Below are positions 7,986 to 14,703 of a stretch of DNA of 64,000 nucleotides, piece by piece. Source of the DNA: Prevotellaceae bacterium UBA4301 (GTDB taxonomy: Bacteria; Bacteroidota; Bacteroidia; Bacteroidales; Bacteroidaceae); the NCBI GenBank assembly GCA_002395775.1, contig DGUV01000056.1:121390-185389 (forward strand). The letters run 5' to 3'. A model generated the notes under the pieces. The model saw only the letters and a list, made by a program, of their open reading frames with translations. It did not search any database and had not been told where the DNA came from. Position numbers and translations under genes: made by a program. The first letter of the stretch is position 1, and every line of letters starts with the position of its first letter.

Positions 7986-10066
7986 ACTATCCCGTAACCT
8001 ATCTGGCCAACGTCGGTGCGACGAGGGCCAAGCAACTCAAGGATGCCATGGGCATAACAACCTATGGTGACCTCATTCAGTATTATCCCTCTAAGCACAT
8101 AGACCGCAGTCGTTTCTACTACACCCACGAACTGACGACCGACATGCCCTATGTGCAGTTGCGGGGTCAAATCCTGAGCTTTGAGGTGGAGGGAGGAGGC
8201 AGGAAGCGTCGCATTGTCGGACACTTCAGCGACGGACATGGAACCATCGACCTCGTGTGGTTCAATGGCTTGCAGTATGTCGAGCGCATGTACAAGGTGC
8301 TGACGGACTATGTTGTCTTTGGCAAGCCCATGCTCTTTCGCGACCGTTTCAGCATCACTCACCCCGAAATCGAACCACTTGAGCGTTTCAACCTATCGGG
8401 CGCAGGTCTTCGGCCCTATTACAGTGTGCCCGAAAAGGTACAGAAGCGTGGCATCAACACCCGCATGGTGGAGCAGTGGGTGGCTACGGTCTTCCGCGTC
8501 ATCCACGACCCTTTGCCTGAGACGCTCCCTGATTATCTGGTGCGCGAACTTGGGCTCATGCCGCGTGACGAGGCCATCCGTGCCATGCATTATCCCCAGT
8601 CGGCCGAACAGCTTAGTCGGGCCAGTTTCCGTCTGAAGTTCGAGGAGTTGTTCTTCATCCAATTAAATATATTAAGGTATAGTCGCGAGCGTAGCCGTCG
8701 ATATGTCGGACATGTGTTTGCCAAGGTCGGGGCCTTGTTCCATGACTTCTATGACCATCACTTGCCTTTCCCCCTAACGGATGCCCAGAAACGTGTCATA
8801 CGTGAGATACGCGAGGATATGCGAAAGGGTAGGCAGATGAACCGCCTCTTGCAGGGCGATGTCGGTAGCGGTAAGACGCTGGTTGCCTTGATGTCGCAGC
8901 TCATCGCTCTGGACAACGGCTTCCAAGCCTGTATCATGGCCCCCACCGAGATACTGGCCGAGCAGCACCTTGATACCTACCGTCGCTTCCTGGGCGACAT
9001 GCCTATCCGCGTCGAGCTCCTGACCTCCAGCGTCAAAGGCAAGCGCCGTGAGGCTATACTCTCCGGACTTAAAACCGGCGAGGTGCATATCCTCATCGGC
9101 ACTCATGCTATCATTGAGGACAACGTCTTATTCCGTAACCTCGGCATGGTCGTAATCGACGAGCAGCATCGCTTCGGTGTTGCCCAGCGAGCCAAACTAT
9201 GGTCGAAGAATCAGACTCCACCCCATGTGCTGGTCATGACCGCGACACCCATTCCCAGAACCCTGGCGATGACGGTGTATGGTGACCTCGATGTGAGCGT
9301 AATCGACCAACTTCCGCCCGGCAGGAAGCCCATCATGACCATTCATCATTACGAGAATCGTCGCCAAGAGCTCTATAGTGGCCTGCGCCAGCAGATATCC
9401 TTGGGGCGGCAGGCTTATATCGTTTACCCCTTAATCAAGGAGAGTGAGAAGATGGACCTCCAAAACTTGGAGGAGGGCTATCGGGAGTTTTGCGAGGCAT
9501 TCCCCGACCTCCGCATCAGCATGGTGCATGGCAAGATGAAACAAGTGGATAAGGATTGCGAGATGAGTCGCTTTGTTTCGGGCGAGACACAGATACTGAT
9601 GGCTACGACTGTCATCGAGGTTGGCGTCAACGTTCCTAATGCTTCGGTCATGGCCATCATGAATGCCGAGCGATTTGGTCTGGCACAGTTGCATCAGCTG
9701 CGAGGTAGGGTAGGGCGCGGTGCCGATCAGTCGTATTGCATCCTTGTCACTAGCTTTAAGCTCTCACAGGACACTCGTCGGCGCATACAGATTATGACGG
9801 AGACGAACGACGGCTTCGAGATTGCCGAGGAAGACATGAAGCTTCGCGGCCCTGGCGACCTGGAGGGAACGCAGCAAAGCGGTATCCCCTTCGACCTGCA
9901 CATTGCCAACCTGGCGCGCGACGGCCAGATTGTTCAGTTGGCGCGCGACGTAGCTTCGCGCGTCCTCGATAGCGACCCGAAGTACGACCGTCCCGAACAT
10001 CAGGCCATGTGGCAGGCACTGTCCGACCTCAATCGCCATAGTGTCGACTGGTCAGCCATTAGTTGA
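7967..10066 (+). CDS. recG: ATP-dependent DNA helicase RecG
   Basis: RecG remodels stalled replication forks and branch-migrates Holliday junctions. 699 residues: an N-terminal wedge/OB region (about 1-250), then a superfamily 2 helicase core with Walker A GDVGSGKT, the RecG-type DEQH box IDEQHRFGVAQRAKL, TATPIPRTL, and the C-terminal LHQLRGRVGRG motif VI followed by the RecG signature GPGDLEGTQQSG. The ATG lies inside ispD (19-nt overlap). This start gives MPTDILNYPVTYLANVGATRAKQL, consistent with the helix-hairpin-helix-like beginning of the family. Confidence 0.96.
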   Translation: MPTDILNYPVTYLANVGATRAKQLKDAMGITTYGDLIQYYPSKHIDRSRFYYTHELTTDMPYVQLRGQILSFEVEGGGRKRRIVGHFSDGHGTIDLVWFNGLQYVERMYKVLTDYVVFGKPMLFRDRFSITHPEIEPLERFNLSGAGLRPYYSVPEKVQKRGINTRMVEQWVATVFRVIHDPLPETLPDYLVRELGLMPRDEAIRAMHYPQSAEQLSRASFRLKFEELFFIQLNILRYSRERSRRYVGHVFAKVGALFHDFYDHHLPFPLTDAQKRVIREIREDMRKGRQMNRLLQGDVGSGKTLVALMSQLIALDNGFQACIMAPTEILAEQHLDTYRRFLGDMPIRVELLTSSVKGKRREAILSGLKTGEVHILIGTHAIIEDNVLFRNLGMVVIDEQHRFGVAQRAKLWSKNQTPPHVLVMTATPIPRTLAMTVYGDLDVSVIDQLPPGRKPIMTIHHYENRRQELYSGLRQQISLGRQAYIVYPLIKESEKMDLQNLEEGYREFCEAFPDLRISMVHGKMKQVDKDCEMSRFVSGETQILMATTVIEVGVNVPNASVMAIMNAERFGLAQLHQLRGRVGRGADQSYCILVTSFKLSQDTRRRIQIMTETNDGFEIAEEDMKLRGPGDLEGTQQSGIPFDLHIANLARDGQIVQLARDVASRVLDSDPKYDRPEHQAMWQALSDLNRHSVDWSAIS

Positions 10067-10152
10067 TGACGGTCAACGCCTTGCAGTCTTTCCTTTACGA
10101 AAATAGTATTTTGCTTAAGCAACATATTCCATATCTTAGTGCGTAAATTATA

Positions 10153-10206
10153 GGCAAAGTGCAATATTTGCCTGACCTTGGCGTTATATATTTATATTTA
10201 TAACGC
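10153..10206. other. two small hairpins ahead of the barrel-protein gene
   Basis: GGCAAA (10153-10158) pairs with TTTGCC (10167-10172), and GCGTTAT (10181-10187) pairs with ATAACGC (10200-10206), ending 11 bp before the GTG start at 10218. They may terminate recG transcription or shape the 5' end of the next mRNA; no T-run supports the former. No clear promoter boxes were found in the 10067-10217 gap. Confidence 0.35.
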
Positions 10207-10217
10207 TGAATCTTCCT

Positions 10218-13200
10218 GTGAATAAATTGTTCACGATATTCCTTTGTGCCCTGATGCTTATAGCAAGGGCGGAGGCGAGGACTGGCCTTTCGCTTGCCAA
10301 GTCGGATACCACGAAGGCGAAGAAACTAAGCCTTGGCCTCTATATGCGTGTAGGTGATCACATTTCACATGAGGGGGTCGATAGCCTGAAGGCCGTGCTC
10401 TTGTGGGCCAAGGATAGCACGATGGCCGACACAGTCCATGTCGAAACCTATTCATACGGCGATAAACGCGAGTCCTTTCTTTCCTTCGATATCTCTCAAG
10501 CGGGCCATTATTTGGTTCGCATCGATGCGGACGGGTACTACCGTCGATATATCGATGTGGACATACCTCGCTTGTATCGGCGCGAGACATACCGCGAGTT
10601 GAAGACCGTTTACCTGCAACGTCGCCGGCCGATGACTGGGGATGAAACGGTGGAGATGCATGAGGTGCTTGTCCGGCCTACTAAGCTAAAGTTCTACATG
10701 GATGGGGACACGCTGACTTACGATGCTGACGCTTTCGCCATGGCCGAAGGGTCTATGCTCGATGCCCTTATAAAGAAACTGCCTGGAGTTGAGATGAAAA
10801 GCGGCGGAGAGATATGGGTCAATGGGCGAAAGGTGGAGGCCTTGCTCTTGAATGGTAAGGACTTCTTCGACAAAGACCGCGAACTCTTGCTCGAGAACAT
10901 GCCAGCCTTCATGGTGCAGAGCATACAAAACTTCGAACGCACGCCCGAGAACGTAAAGGGTACCCTTCGTGAACAAACCACCTCCAAGGAACTGGTGATG
11001 AACATTCGTCTCAAGCGCGATTACAACCAATCGTGGTTGGCTAGCGTCGAAGGAGGCATGGGCATGCGCTTCCATGGTCATGGCAATTTCAAGTCAGGCG
11101 CCGAGGCACCGCCCTTCTTGGCTCGCGCCTATGCCATGCGATACAGTAATCGTTCGCGCTTCGTCTTATTTGCCAATGCCAATAATCTGACCGATTTTCG
11201 TCCCCCTGGTCAGCAGGGAGATTGGTCGCCACTCATGCAGCAACAGGGCCTGATGTCCACATACATGGTGTCAGGAAACGGTATGATTGAGAAGGGAGAG
11301 GCCTTACGATACGAAGGCAGCGCTACGGGAAAGCTGTCCGACAGTAATAACGCTCAGCACGCAGCCTCCGAGACCTTTCTCACCGGTGGCAATACCTTTG
11401 GTCGTTCATTCTCCCAACAACGGAGCCACAACCTTGATGTATCGTCGAACCATAGTCTGCGCTATCGCCGTTCAGAGACCTTGTGGAACACCCTGAAGGG
11501 TATGACCTTCGAGCTCTCTCCCTATGTCCAATACACACGATGGCGCAGTCGTTCCGAGTCGGCCTCTGCAACCTTGGCTCAGGACGTTGCAGAGGGTTGG
11601 GGCAAAGCATGGATGGATAGCCTGGCCTCTCCCTCGGCAGGTGACCTTCTACTCCGCCATGCCTTGAACCGCACCGTCTCGCGCATGCGGGGCAAAGGCC
11701 ATTACACAGGTTGGGGTAGCCACCTGTTCTTCACCACCTCTCCTGCCCACAACGACATGATATCCTTCTCACTTCGTGGCAACTATGACCAGAGGTTTCG
11801 CCACGAAGATTCTTACGAGCACTACCTACTCGAATATCCTCAAACCGGCAACGTCGACCGCCGTAACCGCTATCGTCCTGATGACGAGCGTTCAAGTCAA
11901 CTGTCACTACGGCCCAACGTCATGTTCGCGCTTACCCATGACCGTCACCATCAGCTGTCCATCACGCATGATTACGACCGTCAGGATAATAAGGACGACA
12001 AGCTACTCTACTTGCTCAACCAGCTGAAGGACTGGTCGGCGTTCGACCATCATCCACTCGGCACGCTGCCGTCGACCCAGGAATACCTCTCTACGCTCGA
12101 CTCGGAGAACAGCTATCGCCAGCACAATACCACCACCGTCAATAGGCCGGAGCTGAACTATATGTATGTGAATTACAACGATTCCACCGATAAGCTTCTC
12201 CTCCTAAGCGGCATACTTTCCTTGCCCATGCGCAGGGAGACGATGGACTATTGGCAGGGCGCTCAGGCCGACACGATACAGCATCGCCACACTGTCGACC
12301 TGTCGGCAACCGTCGATGTCTATCACTCTTACGACCGAGTCGGCCGATCATTGGACGCCTCCTATACGACTTCGGTCAGCCATCCCCCTTTGCGTAACCT
12401 GCTGAACATATACAACAACAGCAACCCTCTCTATGTCTCTTGTGGCAACACGTCACTGCGCCCCTCGCGCAACCATTCGATATATGGGCGCTTTAGTCAG
12501 AAGTTTCGTCGCACGCTGTTCAATGTGTCCGGCAGCATGGACCTAACGCAGAATGCCCTGGCTACTGCGGTGCTCTACGACAAGGCTACGGGCGTGCAGA
12601 CTGTGCGCCCAGAGAACATCAACGGGAACTGGGGGACAAACCTCAGCCTTGGTATTAATGTTCCTCTCGAACGTTCCGAGAAGCTGCGCCTCAACCACCA
12701 GACCTCGCACGACTATCGGCATAGCGTCGACCTCATAGGCATAGCGGGACAGAGCCTGCCCCAAAGGTCTGTTGTGGCCTCACACAGTATCAATGACGAG
12801 CTGTCCCTCTCATGGCGACCCTCCGACAAGATGGACTTCGGGGCCAAAGCTGATGTCCATTACCAGCGAAGCACCAGTGAGCGAGCCGATTTCACTACGT
12901 TGAACGTCGTTGATTTTGACTATGGTGTGACGGCACAGATAGATCTACCGTGGAAGTTGCAACTATCTACCGACCTTACGATGTACAGTCGTCGTGGTTA
13001 CAGCGAGCAGACGATGAACACCAACGAACTAGTCTGGAACGCCCGACTCACCCGTCGTTTCCTCAAGGGAAACCTGCTCTTGGCCATTGATGCCTTCGAC
13101 CTTCTAGGCCAACTCTCCAATGTTCGTCGCACCATCAATGCGCAGGGACGTACCGAAACTTACTACAATGTCATACCATCCTACGGGCTTCTGCACCTCA

Positions 13201-13232
13201 CATGGCGCATGAACAAGAAGCCGAAGCATTAG
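10218..13232 (+). CDS. large outer-membrane beta-barrel (TonB-receptor-like) protein
   Basis: 1004 residues starting at a GTG (MNKLFTIFLCALMLIARAEA, signal peptide). After an N-terminal beta domain (about 35-140) comes a plug-like stretch, VEMHEVLVRPTKLKFYMDG to VNGRKVEALLLNGKDFF (about 140-215), and then a long C-terminal region with many alternating aromatic/polar strands typical of a TonB-dependent-receptor-type barrel. There is no adjacent SusD gene and no obvious TonB box, so it belongs to the lone 'outer membrane beta-barrel' group rather than a SusCD pair. The ligand is unknown. It is followed 108 bp later by an ECF sigma gene, but sigma/barrel regulation of the FecI-FecA kind is only a guess because no FecR-type anti-sigma gene is present. 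Confidence 0.85.
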   Translation: MNKLFTIFLCALMLIARAEARTGLSLAKSDTTKAKKLSLGLYMRVGDHISHEGVDSLKAVLLWAKDSTMADTVHVETYSYGDKRESFLSFDISQAGHYLVRIDADGYYRRYIDVDIPRLYRRETYRELKTVYLQRRRPMTGDETVEMHEVLVRPTKLKFYMDGDTLTYDADAFAMAEGSMLDALIKKLPGVEMKSGGEIWVNGRKVEALLLNGKDFFDKDRELLLENMPAFMVQSIQNFERTPENVKGTLREQTTSKELVMNIRLKRDYNQSWLASVEGGMGMRFHGHGNFKSGAEAPPFLARAYAMRYSNRSRFVLFANANNLTDFRPPGQQGDWSPLMQQQGLMSTYMVSGNGMIEKGEALRYEGSATGKLSDSNNAQHAASETFLTGGNTFGRSFSQQRSHNLDVSSNHSLRYRRSETLWNTLKGMTFELSPYVQYTRWRSRSESASATLAQDVAEGWGKAWMDSLASPSAGDLLLRHALNRTVSRMRGKGHYTGWGSHLFFTTSPAHNDMISFSLRGNYDQRFRHEDSYEHYLLEYPQTGNVDRRNRYRPDDERSSQLSLRPNVMFALTHDRHHQLSITHDYDRQDNKDDKLLYLLNQLKDWSAFDHHPLGTLPSTQEYLSTLDSENSYRQHNTTTVNRPELNYMYVNYNDSTDKLLLLSGILSLPMRRETMDYWQGAQADTIQHRHTVDLSATVDVYHSYDRVGRSLDASYTTSVSHPPLRNLLNIYNNSNPLYVSCGNTSLRPSRNHSIYGRFSQKFRRTLFNVSGSMDLTQNALATAVLYDKATGVQTVRPENINGNWGTNLSLGINVPLERSEKLRLNHQTSHDYRHSVDLIGIAGQSLPQRSVVASHSINDELSLSWRPSDKMDFGAKADVHYQRSTSERADFTTLNVVDFDYGVTAQIDLPWKLQLSTDLTMYSRRGYSEQTMNTNELVWNARLTRRFLKGNLLLAIDAFDLLGQLSNVRRTINAQGRTETYYNVIPSYGLLHLTWRMNKKPKH

Positions 13233-13340
13233 GACTTACCGTACGAAGGATGGAAAATTTCACTTTCTTCTTTATTTTTTTGTCGAATGACCGACATATT
13301 CTTCCATAGGGTGTGTATATAAAGGTAGAAAGACACCGAT

Positions 13341-13868
13341 ATGGAAGAGCTGGAACAACGAATGATAGATGCGGCCCGAAGGGGCGAGCCTGAGGGCTAC
13401 AGGTACCTGATGTCGAGGTACGGCCGTCGGGTGCATCTGCTCGTATCGCAAGCGATTCCCGACGTGAGGGATGCCGAGGAGGTGGCGCAGGATGCCTTCG
13501 TTCGGGCCTTCGAGCGCCTGGAGATGTTCGACGAGAGCCGTGGGGCTTTCGGGACATGGATAGGGCGCATCGCCTACAACCTCGCGATGAACGCGGTGCG
13601 AGGCCGTAAACTAGAGGAACTAGAGATTCTAGACAATCTAGATTATCTAGAGGAACTAGAGGAACTAGACACCGAGGCCCAGCGCCTCGCGCTCCTGGAC
13701 GAGGCCATCGACCGCCTGCGGCCTGAGGAACGGACGCTACTGCACCTGCGCTACTACGACGGGCAGTCGCTCCAGCAAATTGCCGAGGTCATGGACGTGG
13801 CGGCAGGACCTTTGGCCAACAGACTTCAAAGAATCAGACAGAAACTCAGTAAACTTATACGACTATGA
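13341..13868 (+). CDS. ECF-type RNA polymerase sigma factor
   Basis: 175 residues. Region 2 (about 10-90: YRYLMSRYGRRVHLLVSQAI, DAEEVAQDAFVRAFE, FGTWIGRIAYNLAMNAVRGRK) and region 4 (about 120-175: LRPEERTLLHLRYYDGQSLQQIAEVMDV) are both complete, as in ECF sigma-70 factors. The linker between them is lengthened by a nine-nucleotide repeat (13611-13673) coding LEE/LEI/LDN-type triplets. The downstream gene starts inside its last codons (4-nt overlap) and encodes a single-pass membrane protein, the usual place for a cognate anti-sigma factor. Confidence 0.93.
   Translation: MEELEQRMIDAARRGEPEGYRYLMSRYGRRVHLLVSQAIPDVRDAEEVAQDAFVRAFERLEMFDESRGAFGTWIGRIAYNLAMNAVRGRKLEELEILDNLDYLEELEELDTEAQRLALLDEAIDRLRPEERTLLHLRYYDGQSLQQIAEVMDVAAGPLANRLQRIRQKLSKLIRL
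13611..13673 (+). repeat. seven tandem 9-bp CTAGANNNN units inside the sigma-factor gene
   Basis: Seven consecutive 9-nt units all begin CTAGA (GGAA, GATT, CAAT, TTAT, GGAA, GGAA, CACC follow). They keep the reading frame and encode a leucine/acidic-rich linker between sigma regions 2 and 4. CTAG is usually a rare tetramer in bacteria, so seven in 63 bp is striking. Confidence 0.9.
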
Positions 13869-14584
13869 AACAGACGATGGACAAGCAAGACGATAGACTT
13901 CTGCGCGAAGCCTTACAGCGACGGGCAGACAAGGTGCCGGCGCTGTCGGACGACTTCGAGGAGCGTGTGTTGGCAAAGCTACAGGCTCACGCCGCCTCTC
14001 CCAAGCCCCTCTCTATCTCCCCTCAAGAGCCCCTCTCCATCTCCCCCCGTGGGGGGGAGGGCTTATCCTTCAAGGCTCATGGAGCTATTGCCCAGAAGAC
14101 GGAGGGCGAAGGCCTGCGGCGTGGTGGCTGGAGGACTTGGGCTTGGGTCGCCAGCGTTGCAGCGATACTAGTCATTGGGTTCTTTGTTTTCCAGAGAGAG
14201 ACCCCCTCTCCAATCCCTCCCCGAGGGGAGGGCATAGTACCCAACGTTCCATCGATGGTGGCAGAGACCACACAATCTTCTCCCTCCCTTCAAGGGAGGG
14301 CAGGGGGTGGGTCCTCTAGTGGACAGGCGTCTGAGTCCTCCGCATCCACAACCCCCGCCCCTCGGGGAGGGCAGGGGAGGGGCTCTAGGGCTAATGGAGC
14401 CTCCTCTATAGCTATATCTCCCTCCCCTCGGGGAGGGCAAGGGGAAGGGGTCTCAGCCACTGCCCCCACACTGGCCGACCTCTACGCTGCCATCGACCAG
14501 ATGACGAACGAGGCCATTGAGGAGGCCGACCGCCTGATGGCCGAGGCCTTAGTGCGCGAATATACTGACGATGAACCGTCCTAA
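13865..14584 (+). CDS. membrane-anchored putative anti-sigma factor with repeat-derived insertions
   Basis: 239 residues, overlapping the ECF sigma gene by 4 nt. The N-terminal ~40 residues (LLREALQRRADKVPALSDDF) and a single transmembrane helix (about 99-116, WAWVASVAAILVIGFFVF) fit the cytoplasmic-domain-plus-anchor plan of an anti-sigma factor. No zinc-binding ZAS motif is seen. Much of the rest is low-complexity S/P/G/R sequence produced by five copies of a GC-rich palindromic repeat (14030-14453). The C-terminal ~40 residues (LADLYAAIDQMTNEAIEEADRLMAEAL) are helical and look like original protein. Function is inferred from position. Confidence 0.7.
   Translation: MKQTMDKQDDRLLREALQRRADKVPALSDDFEERVLAKLQAHAASPKPLSISPQEPLSISPRGGEGLSFKAHGAIAQKTEGEGLRRGGWRTWAWVASVAAILVIGFFVFQRETPSPIPPRGEGIVPNVPSMVAETTQSSPSLQGRAGGGSSSGQASESSASTTPAPRGGQGRGSRANGASSIAISPSPRGGQGEGVSATAPTLADLYAAIDQMTNEAIEEADRLMAEALVREYTDDEPS
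14030..14062 (+). repeat. GC-rich palindromic repeat, copy 2 (in frame)
   Basis: Side arm CCCCTCTCC followed by a CTCCCCCCGT/GGGGGGGAG palindrome, read as PLSISPRGGEG in the putative anti-sigma protein. A second, half-length copy of the side arm lies just upstream at about 14004-14029. Confidence 0.75.
14202..14233 (+). repeat. GC-rich palindromic repeat, copy 3 (in frame)
   Basis: Side arm CCCCCTCTCC, then palindrome CCCTCCCC-GAG-GGGAGGGC, read as TPSPIPPRGEG. Nearly identical in DNA and reading frame to the copy at 15107-15138 in a different gene. Confidence 0.8.
14280..14314 (-). repeat. GC-rich palindromic repeat, copy 4 (in frame, reverse orientation)
   Basis: Palindrome CTCCCTCCCTT/AAGGGAGGG followed by side arm CAGGGGGTGGG, read as SPSLQGRAGGGS. 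Confidence 0.75.
14352..14386 (-). repeat. GC-rich palindromic repeat, copy 5 (in frame, reverse orientation)
   Basis: Palindrome CCCCGCCCCTC/GGGGAGGGC followed by side arm AGGGGAGGGGCT, read as TPAPRGGQGRGS. Confidence 0.78.
14418..14453 (-). repeat. GC-rich palindromic repeat, copy 6 (in frame, reverse orientation)
   Basis: Palindrome CTCCCTCCCCTC/GGGGAGGGC followed by side arm AAGGGGAAGGGG, read as SPSPRGGQGEGV. About 30 bp after copy 5 and in the same phase. Confidence 0.78.
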
Positions 14585-14700
14585 TTCTAATTCATAATTC
14601 ATAATTCATATTTCATAATTGTGCGAAGCCCAAAATCGTAATTCGTAATTCCTAACTCGTAACTAAATAAATTCTTAACTCTTAATTCTTAATTATATAT
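14585..14700 (+). repeat. A+T-rich degenerate short-repeat spacer
   Basis: The gap between two genes is made almost wholly of 7-8-bp variants of TAATTCA/TAATTCG/TAACTCT. Similar spacers, with different sequence but the same style, precede start codons at 6717-6759, 24121-24160, 25915-25957, 32576-32620 and 33393-33413. Confidence 0.75.
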
Positions 14701-14703
14701 GTT

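Noticed and set aside
13341..14584. FecI-FecR type iron-siderophore regulation of the barrel protein at 10218
   Set aside because: The putative anti-sigma protein has no FecR domain, and the sigma gene lies downstream of, not upstream of, the barrel gene; a functional link is only positional.
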